Source: Leptospira bourretii | Lineage (GTDB): Bacteria; Spirochaetota; Leptospiria; Leptospirales; Leptospiraceae | Assembly: GCF_004770145.1 (NCBI RefSeq) | Contig: NZ_RQFW01000001.1 | Span: 186,001-250,000 of the forward strand | Direction: 5' to 3' | Length of the DNA stretch: 64,000 nt | In this document: positions 44,622 to 53,663 of the stretch, one piece after another | Position numbering within the stretch: position 1 is the first letter of the stretch | Layout of the letters: each line of letters opens with the position of its first letter | The notes under the pieces: model-generated | The model's input: only the letters and a program-made list of their open reading frames with translations | What the model was told of the DNA's origin: nothing | Databases searched by the model: none | Made by a program: the position numbers and the translations under genes

Positions 44622-44634
44622 TGTTTATAAACAA
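44621..44634. promoter_or_regulatory. 14-bp palindrome at the start of the thioredoxin-like gene
   Basis: TTGTTTATAAACAA (7-bp arms) lies between the divergent thioredoxin-like gene and speE, touching the minus-strand ATG (44619-44621). It may be an operator; AT-rich palindromes of this size also occur by chance. Confidence 0.35.
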
Positions 44635-44711
44635 AGAAAGTTTAAAAAAAACTACACCTCTTTATTCCCATAACAAATCTGGTTTAAAGAGAGAAACCTT
44701 AGGAGAAATCA

Positions 44712-45557
44712 ATGGAGATTTGGTATACCGAAAAATTGGAATTAGAAAAAGGGCGTGCGGTCAGTTACCGGGTAACAAAAACAATCGAAAGCCTACAATC
44801 TCCGTTCCAAAAAATCGATATTTTTGAAACACAATCCTTTGGACGAATGTTTACACTTGATGGTGTAACAATGGTTACTAACAAAGATGAACATTCTTAT
44901 CATGAAATGATTGCCCATATCCCTATGATGAGCCATCCAAATCCGGAATCTGTCCTTGTGATCGGTGGGGGAGACGGGGGAACCGTTCGTGAGGTTTTAA
45001 AACACCCATCTGTCAAAGAAGTTGTGTTATGCGAGATTGACAAAGCAGTTGTGGATATTAGTTATAAATATTTTCCTGAATGTGCTGACGCAATGAAAGA
45101 CCCTAAGGTAATTCACCATTATGATGACGGAGCTAAATTTGCTCGTGACAACAAAGGTCGTTTTGATGTAATCCTTGTGGATTCAAGTGATCCGGTAGGT
45201 CCTGCGGAAGTTTTATTCAAAGAGCCGTTTTTTCGAGATATGGCAAGTGCCTTAAAACCAACAGGAATCATTGCTACACAAGCAGAATCTTTTTGGTATC
45301 ATGGCGATGTGATCTCATCCCTCTTTGATTTTATTCCTAAAATTTTTCCTGAGTATGGATATTATTACACAACCATTCCTACTTATCCTTCTGGAATCAT
45401 TGGGTTTACTTTTTTATCGAATGCGATTGATCCTTATTCGGTAACACCAGATCCAAAACGAGTTCCTAAAGGCCTCAAATATTACAGTCCTGAAATTCAC
45501 AAAGCGGCTTTTGTTCTTCCTGAATTTGCAAAAGCGTATATCAAACGAAAAGGATAA
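44712..45557 (+). CDS. speE: Spermidine synthase (polyamine aminopropyltransferase)
   Basis: 281 residues, normal length. Ribosome site AGGAGA 5 nt before the ATG. Motifs: N-terminal YHEMIAHIPMMSHPNPESVLVIGGGDGGTVREVLKH (SAM/dcSAM-binding GGGDGG), VLCEIDKAVVDISYKYFPE, VILVDSSDPVGPAEVLF (catalytic DSSDP Asp) and ITQAESFW. It transfers aminopropyl from decarboxylated SAM to putrescine. It is followed within 6 nt by an outer membrane protein gene, so polyamine synthesis may be cotranscribed with envelope functions. Confidence 0.96.
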   Translation: MEIWYTEKLELEKGRAVSYRVTKTIESLQSPFQKIDIFETQSFGRMFTLDGVTMVTNKDEHSYHEMIAHIPMMSHPNPESVLVIGGGDGGTVREVLKHPSVKEVVLCEIDKAVVDISYKYFPECADAMKDPKVIHHYDDGAKFARDNKGRFDVILVDSSDPVGPAEVLFKEPFFRDMASALKPTGIIATQAESFWYHGDVISSLFDFIPKIFPEYGYYYTTIPTYPSGIIGFTFLSNAIDPYSVTPDPKRVPKGLKYYSPEIHKAAFVLPEFAKAYIKRKG

Positions 45558-45563
45558 AACTTT

Positions 45564-46820
45564 GTGAAAAAGATTCCTGCCTTCTTTTTCCTCTCTTTTG
45601 TTTTTTCTTTATCTGGGCCTTACGTTCTTTGGGCCCAGGAAACAAAAGCAACGAAATTAGAATTAGAGGCGGAATCTTATGACGAACGTGGGTATCCAAA
45701 AAAAGCAGAAGAACTTCGTTCGAAAGTGAAACGGCTTCGGTCTGAACAGTTCCAAAATCGGGACAAAGCAGAGAATGCTTATCCGGCTACTTCTAACGTA
45801 CCGGCAACTAACGAGGGTTCTCTGGGATTCCGTCAAGGAACATGGGAGATTGGATTTCGTGTTTTAGGGCAAATTGGGGCTTTTTCATCGGGAAAAGAAT
45901 GGGCCTTGGATGATGGTCGTATTGCTTTTCAAGCGGGGACTCCGTATTATCCCCGGTCGCAGATTGGTTATCAAAATATTCGAACTCTTCCCTACCAGTA
46001 TGATTTAGAAAAAAACCAAGGTTCTGCTTCCTTTTCACCACGAGTGGTATACAAACACAAATCTGCTAAGTGGGGGATGGAATATGTTTATTTCCAATTC
46101 CAAACAACAAACGATTTTATTTCATTAGGATATCTAGGTGGAAACCAATCCGCTTTCCATGCTGATCGACTGTATAGCGCAGAACACAAGTTAGTTTTGA
46201 AAATTTATGAAGATTTATACAAAAATATTGGATATAGCTGGGATTTTGGATTAAGAGCGGGTTCCTTTCATACAAATTCTGTTTTTAATTCCCAAACTTT
46301 GGGACAAACAGGGATCATGCGAGATTCAATGCGTTACCTTGCACCAAGTACGGGATTTCGATTTTATCATAAACTGGGTGAAGGTTTTTCTTATGAATTG
46401 GGAGGAGAAATGTTTTTTACTCCTATGGGTAGACTCCAATACCGAAGAGACATCTTAACCCAAACGGGTGGTGTACCACGGTTTGCGGAAGGTGTCACGA
46501 CTAGAGAGGAAGCCTATTCTTTGTTTTCGGAAAAACCATTACAAACCACTATTGTTGGACTTGATTTGTTGGCGCAGGCCAACTGGCAACCGTTAGACCA
46601 TCATAAATTCAATATCGGATTTCAAATCATCCAATACATCTGGAGAACAAATGAATCTTATGCACCTGGAATTCGTGCTTTGAATGAAGAGTCCTTTGTA
46701 TCGGGAGTTCGAGATTATTATTTGAGTTCTGCATTTTATGAAGCGGATGGTCGGGACAAACGTCCTTCCAGAAGTTACTTAATTTCGAATTTTTACTTTG
46801 GGTATACTTATGTTTTTTAA
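45564..46820 (+). CDS. Predicted outer membrane beta-barrel protein
   Basis: 418 residues from GTG at 45564. Signal peptide MKKIPAFFFLSFVFSLSGPY, cleavage after LWAQ, then a short helical charged segment (LELEAESYDERGYPKKAEELRSKVKRLRSEQ) and a long domain of alternating aromatic beta-strands (e.g. GYSWDFGLRAGSF; GFSYELGGEMFFTPMG), ending in the aromatic FGYTYVF typical of the last strand of Omp85-recognised barrels. No named family. It overlaps the next gene by 11 nt. Confidence 0.7.
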   Translation: MKKIPAFFFLSFVFSLSGPYVLWAQETKATKLELEAESYDERGYPKKAEELRSKVKRLRSEQFQNRDKAENAYPATSNVPATNEGSLGFRQGTWEIGFRVLGQIGAFSSGKEWALDDGRIAFQAGTPYYPRSQIGYQNIRTLPYQYDLEKNQGSASFSPRVVYKHKSAKWGMEYVYFQFQTTNDFISLGYLGGNQSAFHADRLYSAEHKLVLKIYEDLYKNIGYSWDFGLRAGSFHTNSVFNSQTLGQTGIMRDSMRYLAPSTGFRFYHKLGEGFSYELGGEMFFTPMGRLQYRRDILTQTGGVPRFAEGVTTREEAYSLFSEKPLQTTIVGLDLLAQANWQPLDHHKFNIGFQIIQYIWRTNESYAPGIRALNEESFVSGVRDYYLSSAFYEADGRDKRPSRSYLISNFYFGYTYVF

Positions 46821-47535
46821 GTTAAGGTTTCATCTTTTCATCTTTTTCCTGGTTTCTTTTTTGGGATATGGATGTGGGATTTCGCTTCGGGTGTACAGAC
46901 CTTTCCCTCAAGAAATTGCTTTTGACTATGTCAAAAAAATGGATCATATTGAAATTTTTGTGAAAGATGAAAATCGAATGAAGATGGGTGTTTACGATGG
47001 GTATTTTGCAAACCCCGAAGGACTTCCCAATGAATATGGACCACTTTCTTATTTAATTCGGAAGGAACTTTCCATCCGCGGAAATCGTTTCCCCTTGCTT
47101 CTTGATCGGGGTGGAAAGATTTTTATTGATGAATACCAACTTGTATCTTTAGATAGATGTTCCAAAAACTTAAGTTTTGTGAAGATGAAGGCAAGGATTC
47201 AAATTCTTGGGGCTTCGGAAGAAACATTTTCCTTCTATGATGAAATTGATTCGCGTGTGACCAATTGTTATTTAACAGGAAGTATACTAACAGTGGTTCC
47301 GTTGTTATGGTATGTTCCTTACAATGGATTTAGAGGGAATCGGGAAGACCAACTAAACCAACTGGGAAGAAATTCATTGACCGAATTTTTTACGAAGTTG
47401 GAACTTGTTTCAGGGTTTAATCAAAATTCTCAAGTGGAACCAATCCCAGAACCACCGCCAGTAAAACCCAAAACAACTCCCACCAAACAAGAACCAGTGG
47501 ATCCTAAACTAAAGGAAATTATGGATAGTTTATGA
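46810..47535 (+). CDS. Lipoprotein of unknown function with Pro-rich tail
   Basis: 241 residues from ATG at 46810 (inside the previous gene's end). Signal with lipobox-like LGYGC (Cys at about residue 22): MFFKLRFHLFIFFLVSFLGY. The mature domain (about 190 residues) resembles a periplasmic or outer membrane beta-sandwich; the C-terminus is Pro/Lys rich (EPIPEPPPVKPKTTPTKQEP). Part of a three-gene run with the barrel protein and the HEGGH lipoprotein, overlapping the next start by 4 nt. Confidence 0.62.
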   Translation: MFFKLRFHLFIFFLVSFLGYGCGISLRVYRPFPQEIAFDYVKKMDHIEIFVKDENRMKMGVYDGYFANPEGLPNEYGPLSYLIRKELSIRGNRFPLLLDRGGKIFIDEYQLVSLDRCSKNLSFVKMKARIQILGASEETFSFYDEIDSRVTNCYLTGSILTVVPLLWYVPYNGFRGNREDQLNQLGRNSLTEFFTKLELVSGFNQNSQVEPIPEPPPVKPKTTPTKQEPVDPKLKEIMDSL

Positions 47536-48401
47536 GGTTCCAAGTTTTGATCATCCTTCTGTGGTTGGGATTTAACCTTTCTCACTGTTATTCATTAGAA
47601 AAACCATACAACTATGGAAACCCATATTTACCAAGCCCTGAATTTACTGAAGACGACCCACAATTTGAAGAAGGGGAACCGATTTGGATTTTGGACCAAA
47701 CAGGGAATTGGATTTTTTCTCTTCCTTCCAAACTGGTTCTTTGGAATCGAAAGGCTGACAACCATCATATCTCTAAAGAAACCAAAGAGTATTTGATTCG
47801 TTATATCAAAGAAAATAATTTACGAGATGTTAAAGTTCGTTTCAACCAATACGCTCCACTTTCAGAATGGAAACGACTCCCCAAAAATAAAAATATAAAC
47901 CCACTCGTTCGTTATTTTTTTGGATCCATTTCATTATTGGCTTATACTTTTTTACCTGGTCGTTTGTTTGCGGGAACGATCGGTGGGGATCACTACAATT
48001 CCTTTACAAACACAATCAATGTGTATTCGGATCTGCCTCCTGTTGTCATCCATGAAGGTGGTCATGCCAAAGACTTTGCACAAAGAGAAAAAAGAACACT
48101 TTATGCCATCGTTTATGCCATCCCTGTGGTTGGTGCCTTGTATCATGAAGCCCGTGCTTCTGATGATGCCCTCAATTATTTTGCAGAAAAAAATGACAAA
48201 GAACAGTTAGATTCCTCTTATGAATTGCTCACTCCTGCCTATGCAACATACGTAGGAGGAGCCATCGGGGATGTGGTAGCCAATCCCATCACGGCAGTGG
48301 CTGTCATTCCTGGTCATATTTATGGTCGTTATAAAAAACGAGACATTGACAAGGAAATAGAAAAACGAAAACAGAAGATCCAAATGAAGGAACCCAAGTG
48401 A
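47532..48401 (+). CDS. Lipoprotein with HExxH metalloprotease-like motif
   Basis: 289 residues; lipobox-like NLSHC at residue 19. Hydrophobic segments occur near residues 127-140 (VRYFFGSISLLAYTF). At 174-178 is HEGGH in PVVIHEGGHAKDFAQ, the HExxH zinc motif, with a possible downstream ligand in LYHEARASDD. The His/Glu arrangement fits a zincin but the family is not recognised. It overlaps the preceding gene by 4 nt (ATGA) and the next by 4 nt. Confidence 0.62.
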   Translation: MRFQVLIILLWLGFNLSHCYSLEKPYNYGNPYLPSPEFTEDDPQFEEGEPIWILDQTGNWIFSLPSKLVLWNRKADNHHISKETKEYLIRYIKENNLRDVKVRFNQYAPLSEWKRLPKNKNINPLVRYFFGSISLLAYTFLPGRLFAGTIGGDHYNSFTNTINVYSDLPPVVIHEGGHAKDFAQREKRTLYAIVYAIPVVGALYHEARASDDALNYFAEKNDKEQLDSSYELLTPAYATYVGGAIGDVVANPITAVAVIPGHIYGRYKKRDIDKEIEKRKQKIQMKEPK

Positions 48402-49225
48402 ACCCAAGGTCTAATTTCATTCAAAAATTCAATTCTCGTAGAGATACTTTGCGGTCTCTTCTTTGCATTGGTCTCGATCCCGAATTGGAAAAGTTACCAA
48501 AGGTTAGTTTGGAATCAAAAGCCCCTCTTGTCCATTTTACTGAAACCATTATCCGTTATACAAATTCCTATGCAGCTGCTTGGAAACCCAATGTCGCTTT
48601 TTTTGAAAGGTTAGGGGCCGAAGGATATTTTGCTTTAGAACATATGGTGCGTGTGATGAAGGATGTATCTCCAGAAGTCCCCATTGTGATGGATGCCAAA
48701 CGAGGTGATCTTGCCAATACATCCAAAGAGTATGCTAAGTATTTTTTTGAAACATTGGGAGTGGATGCTCTGACTGTAAATCCATACATGGGCCGAGATA
48801 GTCTCGTCCCATATTTGGATCTGGGTGGATATATTTTTGTTCTCGGACTCACATCAAACCCTAGTTCACAAGACTTCCAAAAACAAAAACTTTTGGGTAA
48901 GGATCTCTACTTATACGAAGAGGTAAGTGACCAAATGGCAAGGCTTGGAGAGGAATATCCAAACCAAATCGGACTTGTTGTGGGGGGAACCCATCCTTCT
49001 GAGATTCAATCGTTACGAACCCGTCACCCAAATATGTATTTTCTCATCCCGGGGTTTGGTGCCCAAGGGGGGGATTTAAAATCCATTGTGAAAGCATCGG
49101 GGAATCGTTCTCTCATCAATTCATCAAGAGGGATCACTCTTAGTTCCTTAGAGGAAAATTACGGACAAGTTGCACAAAAGAAAGCGGAGGAAGTGCATAA
49201 AGAAATGAACCAACTCTTTCTCTAA
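48398..49225 (+). CDS. pyrF: Orotidine 5'-phosphate decarboxylase
   Basis: 275 residues from GTG at 48398 (long type-2 form). LCIGLDPELEKLP is the N-terminal strand; KPNVAFFERLG, the catalytic IVMDAKRGDLANTSKEYAKYFF (Asp-Lys-Gly-Asp tetrad region) and TVNPYMGRDSLVPYL are family motifs, with FLIPGFGAQGGDLK binding phosphate. It makes UMP from OMP in pyrimidine synthesis. A small hairpin TGGTC-TAAT-GACCA sits right after the stop. Confidence 0.95.
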   Translation: MNPRSNFIQKFNSRRDTLRSLLCIGLDPELEKLPKVSLESKAPLVHFTETIIRYTNSYAAAWKPNVAFFERLGAEGYFALEHMVRVMKDVSPEVPIVMDAKRGDLANTSKEYAKYFFETLGVDALTVNPYMGRDSLVPYLDLGGYIFVLGLTSNPSSQDFQKQKLLGKDLYLYEEVSDQMARLGEEYPNQIGLVVGGTHPSEIQSLRTRHPNMYFLIPGFGAQGGDLKSIVKASGNRSLINSSRGITLSSLEENYGQVAQKKAEEVHKEMNQLFL

Positions 49226-49252
49226 TGGTCTAATGACCAAAAAGGGAAACTA

Positions 49253-50524
49253 GTGAAAGAAACTTTAGCTATTGTTGGAACAGGGATCGCAGGTCTTGGC
49301 TCCGCATATTTTTTAAAAAATGATTTTGATTTAACTATTTTTGACAGTGCCGATTATATCGGAGGTCATACGAATACGGTGATGGTGAAAGAAGATGGGG
49401 TAAACATTCCCATTGATACGGGATTCATTGTCTTCAATCATGTGACTTATCCCAACCTTCTTAGACTTTTCCAAACATTAAATGTTCCGACAAAAAAATC
49501 GGATATGTCATTTAGTGTCCAACATGATCCCACCAAATTAGAGTTTTGTGGTTCTGGTCTTTCGGGATTATTTGCTCAGAAAAAAAATCTATTTCGACCT
49601 CGGTATTTGAAGATGTTACTGGAGATCGATCGGTTTAACAAATCCGCTCCAAAGATTTTAGACGATCCAAAGTATGATGATTGGAACCTGGGTCGGTACA
49701 TGGAAACATTCGGGTATGGAAAAGACATTTTAAACTTCTATTTAATCCCGATGAGTTCAGCGGTTTGGTCGACCCCTCCCGATTTGATGTTAGAATTTCC
49801 CGCTAAGTCCCTCATTCGATTTTTTTATCACCATGGATTTTTAGGGCTGAACACGCAACACCAATGGTATACGGTGGACGGTGGGTCTCATGAGTATATC
49901 AAACGTATCGTCCCACCGATCCAAGACAGGTTTCGTTTGAATTCTCCCGTCAAACAGGTGAACCGAACGGATGATGGGAAAGTAGAGCTTGTGTTTGGTG
50001 AAGGGAAGAAGGAAATTTTTGATAAGGTTTTACTTGCCACTCATGGCCATATTTCTGCGAAAATGTTAGGAAATCCTACCAAATTGGAGTCAGAACTTCT
50101 CCCACTTTACAAGTACCAACACAACACTGCCACTTTACATACAGATGCAAGTGATATGCCAAAACTAGCTTCTTGTTGGTCCAGTTGGAATTATAAAATC
50201 GTCGAAGGGGAAAAGGGAAAACTAAATCCATATACAATCTATTGGATGAATCGTTTGCAAAATGTTTCCAAAAAACAAAATTATTTTGTGACCATCAATG
50301 ATCCGGATCGTGTGGCAAAAGATAAAATCATAAAAAAAATCGATTATGAACATCCACTGTTTTCTGTGGAAGCTTCTCTTGGACAAAATCGATTGTTTGA
50401 GTTAAACGAATCAGGTCCAATTTATTATGCGGGTGCATACTTTCGGTATGGATTTCATGAAGATGGATTTTTATCAGCCGTGAATGTTTCACGTAGCATA
50501 CTAAAAAGGGACCCATGGACTTAA
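49253..50524 (+). CDS. FAD-dependent amine-oxidase-like oxidoreductase
   Basis: 423 residues from GTG at 49253. Rossmann FAD motif AIVGTGIAGLGSAYFLKNDFDLTIFDSADYIGGHTNT; PIDTGFIVFNHVTYPNL and the end YYAGAYFRYGFHEDGFLSAVNVSRSIL are typical of NAD(P)/FAD amine oxidase-like enzymes next to Cfa genes. Probably modifies a fatty acyl chain of a phospholipid. Its stop overlaps the DUF1365 start by 10 nt. Confidence 0.86.
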   Translation: MKETLAIVGTGIAGLGSAYFLKNDFDLTIFDSADYIGGHTNTVMVKEDGVNIPIDTGFIVFNHVTYPNLLRLFQTLNVPTKKSDMSFSVQHDPTKLEFCGSGLSGLFAQKKNLFRPRYLKMLLEIDRFNKSAPKILDDPKYDDWNLGRYMETFGYGKDILNFYLIPMSSAVWSTPPDLMLEFPAKSLIRFFYHHGFLGLNTQHQWYTVDGGSHEYIKRIVPPIQDRFRLNSPVKQVNRTDDGKVELVFGEGKKEIFDKVLLATHGHISAKMLGNPTKLESELLPLYKYQHNTATLHTDASDMPKLASCWSSWNYKIVEGEKGKLNPYTIYWMNRLQNVSKKQNYFVTINDPDRVAKDKIIKKIDYEHPLFSVEASLGQNRLFELNESGPIYYAGAYFRYGFHEDGFLSAVNVSRSILKRDPWT

Positions 50525-51333
50525 ACTCTTGTATGTACGAAGCGGACGTGTTCCATGCACGTACCGCTCCAAAACCAAACAAATTCCAATATCGGATTTT
50601 CAATTTTTATTTGGATCTTTCGGAAATAGACCACTTGGCCCACAAGAGTGTTTGGTTTTCCAGGAACCGTTTTAACTTGTTTTCCTTTTATGATAAAGAC
50701 CATATCCAATTTGAAAAAGGAACAGTTTATGAAAACGTTAAGTCGTTTTTAGAGGCTTCGGGTGTTAAGGATATTGGAAAGATATTTCTTCTCACCAACC
50801 TTCGGGTTCTAGGATATGTTTTTAATCCGGTCAGTTTTTATTTTTGTTATGATACGAACGGGGAACCACTAGTATCCATTGCAGAAGTGGGGAATACCTT
50901 TGGGGAAATCAAACCTTACGTTGGTTATTTTAAACAAGCAAAAGGAACCATTGCTGATCCTGAAGTTTATATCCGAGAACCAAAGAATTTTTATGTCTCT
51001 CCTTTTATCAGTTTAGATTCCGAATTTGAGTTTCGATTGAACTTACCTAATGATCAATTGCAGATTGGTGTCGACTCTTTCGAAAATGGAAAACGAATTT
51101 TAACCACATCCTTTCTTGGAAAAAAAATTCCATTCCGATCAAAATACTTATTAAAACTTTTTACCCAATTTCCATTCATCACCGTCAAAATAATAACATT
51201 GATTCATTGGCAAGCGTTCAAACTTTGGATCAAAAAAATTCCGTACATTCAGAAACACCAAAACTTAGAGAAACAAACAGGAGTTCCCCTTGGAAAAATC
51301 ACAGAACCAGTCCCTCTTACAAGACACGATTGA
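50515..51333 (+). CDS. DUF1365 family protein
   Basis: 272 residues, full family length. SCMYEADVFHARTAPKPNKFQYRIFNFYLDL and LGYVFNPVSFYFCYDTNGEPLVSIAEVGNTFGE are DUF1365 hallmarks (many residues conserved, with the NPVSFYFC loop). DUF1365 genes consistently sit between flavin oxidoreductases and Cfa homologues in other bacteria and are thought to act on fatty acid modification, though the chemistry is not established. Overlaps the next gene by 44 nt. Confidence 0.92.
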   Translation: MDLNSCMYEADVFHARTAPKPNKFQYRIFNFYLDLSEIDHLAHKSVWFSRNRFNLFSFYDKDHIQFEKGTVYENVKSFLEASGVKDIGKIFLLTNLRVLGYVFNPVSFYFCYDTNGEPLVSIAEVGNTFGEIKPYVGYFKQAKGTIADPEVYIREPKNFYVSPFISLDSEFEFRLNLPNDQLQIGVDSFENGKRILTTSFLGKKIPFRSKYLLKLFTQFPFITVKIITLIHWQAFKLWIKKIPYIQKHQNLEKQTGVPLGKITEPVPLTRHD

Positions 51334-52603
51334 TTCAAAACTTTTTACCGAATTAAAGAACAAGTCTACATTAGAACAATTTCCCATTTATAGGAAAATA
51401 TTTTTGAAAGCCATGAGTTCCATGAAACGAGGATCCCTTCGGATGATCTTCCCCAATGGAGAACAAGTAATCATTGGAGATGTAAGTTCTTCTTTTGAGC
51501 CAAAATTTCATTCGGCATTGATCCACGTAAAAAACCCAGTTTTTTTCAAGAAATCAGTGTTATATGGTGATATTGGATTTTCAGAATCTTACTTAACGGG
51601 AGATTGGGAAACCGATTCCATTGAAAATGTAATCTCTTGGTTTATTTTGAATGTGGATGATAGTCCCAGTCTTTCCGGTGCTAAAAAGAAACTTTTTCAC
51701 TTAGATTTATTCAATTTAGGCAATAAATTCCTGCATTTCCTGAGGAAAAACACCCTAACCGGAAGTAAAAAGAATATCGTAGAACATTATGATTTAGGGA
51801 ACAAATTTTATAAATTGTTTCTTGATCCTTCTATGACCTATAGTTCTGCTTATTTTGAATCTTTGGAAGATAGTTTGGAAGAAGCCCAAACAAGAAAAGT
51901 GGATAAACTTTGCCAAAAGTTAAAACTAAATCCTGCAGATCATCTTTTGGAAATTGGAAGTGGTTGGGGATTTTTATCCATTCATGCGGCAAAAAATTAC
52001 GGATGCCGTGTGACAACCGTTACCTTGTCAGAAGAACAGTATGTTTATGCCAAAGAAAGAATCCAAAAAGAAGGACTTTCTGACAAAATCGAAATTCGAA
52101 TTGAAGACTACCGAAAGATTGAAGGTCAATTTACTAAAATTGTATCTGTAGAAATGTTAGAAGCAGTAGGTGATGCATATTACGAAACCTTCTTTCAAAA
52201 GTGCCAAGACCTTTTGACAAAAGAAGGAATTATGGCCTTACAAGTCATCACTTGTCCTGACTCTAGGTTTACTTCATTCAAAAACGGAATCGATTTCATT
52301 CAGAAACATATTTTCCCTGGTTCGTTATTACCATCGATTGGTCGTATGAACCAAGCCATCAATCGCACAGGAGATATGTATTTATTTCACTTGGAAGATA
52401 TGGGACTAAGTTATGCGAAGACACTTAGACTTTGGTTAAAGGCCTTTGAAGAGAACCTGGCAGAGGTAAGAAACCAAGGGTATAGCGAAACTTTTATTAG
52501 AAAATGGAGATATTATTTGGCTTATTGTGCAGCGGCTTTTCAGATGCGAAACATCAGTGTTGTACAATCAGTTTATGTAAGGCCAAACAATCTGAATCTC
52601 TAA
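51290..52603 (+). CDS. Cyclopropane-fatty-acid-synthase-like methyltransferase
   Basis: 437 residues from TTG at 51290, supported by AGGAG 6 nt upstream. SAM motif HLLEIGSGWGFLSIHAAKNYG (near residues 222-242) and FYKLFLDPSMTYSSAYFESLE. Compared with Cfa/CmaA1, the conserved active-site Cys (YSCAYF) is Ser186, and the His 27 residues after the conserved Glu291 (LLHTI) is Gln318 (MALQVI). Both belong to the bicarbonate site of known enzymes. Substrate is a membrane lipid acyl chain; the product may be methylated rather than cyclopropanated. Confidence 0.9.
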   Translation: MEKSQNQSLLQDTIDSKLFTELKNKSTLEQFPIYRKIFLKAMSSMKRGSLRMIFPNGEQVIIGDVSSSFEPKFHSALIHVKNPVFFKKSVLYGDIGFSESYLTGDWETDSIENVISWFILNVDDSPSLSGAKKKLFHLDLFNLGNKFLHFLRKNTLTGSKKNIVEHYDLGNKFYKLFLDPSMTYSSAYFESLEDSLEEAQTRKVDKLCQKLKLNPADHLLEIGSGWGFLSIHAAKNYGCRVTTVTLSEEQYVYAKERIQKEGLSDKIEIRIEDYRKIEGQFTKIVSVEMLEAVGDAYYETFFQKCQDLLTKEGIMALQVITCPDSRFTSFKNGIDFIQKHIFPGSLLPSIGRMNQAINRTGDMYLFHLEDMGLSYAKTLRLWLKAFEENLAEVRNQGYSETFIRKWRYYLAYCAAAFQMRNISVVQSVYVRPNNLNL

Positions 52604-52619
52604 ATTCGTACTAAACCTG

Positions 52620-52648
52620 ACTACCGGTAGGGGGAACCTGTCGGTAGT
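52620..52648 (+). terminator. Possible terminator after the Cfa-like gene
   Basis: ACTACCG (52620-52626) and CGGTAGT (52642-52648) form a 7-bp stem with a 15-nt loop, 17 nt after the stop. TGTCCTCC follows; no U-tract, so weak. Confidence 0.4.
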
Positions 52649-52702
52649 TGTCCTCCAAAAAACATCTTGCCAAGGAAAACCGTTCTCTTTACTACTCTGT
52701 CT

Positions 52703-53158
52703 ATGAGAGAAACAAAGTCTGTATTTACCTTTGATGAACCAATAGAACGATTGTGGTCGGGTGTTACCGTCTATGAAGTGTTAGTCCATTGGTTGGCAGA
52801 TGAGGTAAGGGGAAGACCAAAAGTGGGTGGGGACTTCTCATGGACTTGGAAATTAGGACTCGAAGGTGATTTCACCACTCATGGCATTTATAAAAAAATT
52901 GAACCATTAAAAGAACTGGTGATGGAATGGAAAGACCATCCTGCTGATCCAACAGGTGCAATTTATTTACAATTATTATTTGAATCTAAAGGACCAGATT
53001 TGTCCCAATTAACCATTGTTAACGGGGGTTTCCCGGATGGAGAAGGTTCCGATGTTTGGATTGAAGGAGCCAAAGAGGCTTGGGATGGACAAGCGGTTCA
53101 TTTAAAAGACTTCTTAAAACAAAACCCAGACATCACAAAATTTTTTAAAAAATCTTGA
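52703..53158 (+). CDS. SRPBCC/AHSA1-like protein
   Basis: 151 residues from ATG at 52703 (frame open to a TTG at 52667). FDEPIERLWSGVTVYEVLVHWLADEVRGRPKVGGDFSWTWKLG fits the AHSA1/START ligand-binding fold (GGDFSWTW in the first sheet, then IEPLKELVMEWK and a last long helix AKEAWDGQAVHLKDFL). Ligand unknown. It follows the fatty acid cluster but with 100 bp between, so likely separate. Confidence 0.75.
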   Translation: MRETKSVFTFDEPIERLWSGVTVYEVLVHWLADEVRGRPKVGGDFSWTWKLGLEGDFTTHGIYKKIEPLKELVMEWKDHPADPTGAIYLQLLFESKGPDLSQLTIVNGGFPDGEGSDVWIEGAKEAWDGQAVHLKDFLKQNPDITKFFKKS

Positions 53159-53216
53159 TCTCCAAGGCCTTTCTAAAATCCTGGTAAAAGTAAGGGTTGT
53201 TAAGGAGGGCTGGAAG

Positions 53217-53579
53217 ATGGAATATCCCGAATTGGAAACGTATTTCCAGAAATTAACTGATATAACTGACCGGATCGCTATGATGAACAATCATTTTGAT
53301 GCGACACCTGAGATCGACATACCACAGTTATCTGAATTTTACGCAGACATTCAGTCAAAGGATTGGGAAAATACTGATAGAGAGTATTACGAACTCTTCA
53401 CTAGTTATTTTACCTTTCATGTAAAAACGGTGGAAGAAATTATCCAAGAAGCGCGTGAGATTTTAAATCCTGAAAACAGGGAATATGTAAAAAAATTGGT
53501 AAGCCATGTTCGCAACGCGGATGATTGGTTTGTCAATCTGAAAAAGAAACGTAAACTCGCTCGCACACAAGTCGCTTAA
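53217..53579 (+). CDS. Small conserved helical protein of unknown function
   Basis: 120 residues with a strong ribosome site (AAGGAGGG 12 nt upstream). Mostly helical, acidic start (MEYPELETYFQKLTDITDRI) and basic C-terminus (LKKKRKLARTQVA). No signal, no membrane helix, no family recognised. Followed by a stem-loop. Confidence 0.65.
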   Translation: MEYPELETYFQKLTDITDRIAMMNNHFDATPEIDIPQLSEFYADIQSKDWENTDREYYELFTSYFTFHVKTVEEIIQEAREILNPENREYVKKLVSHVRNADDWFVNLKKKRKLARTQVA

Positions 53580-53587
53580 ACTTTCCT

Positions 53588-53613
53588 CTCCCTCGGCTGA
53601 AAGCTCGGGGGAG
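53588..53613 (+). terminator. Hairpin after the small helical gene
   Basis: CTCCCTCG and CGGGGGAG pair over 8 bp with one G-U around a GCTGAAAGCT loop, 8 nt after the stop. TATCTC follows without a U-tract; a modest terminator at best. Confidence 0.5.
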
Positions 53614-53663
53614 GTATCTCAATTCGCTTTACAATTAAATCCATTTCCTTTCTCCTTTCAGAT

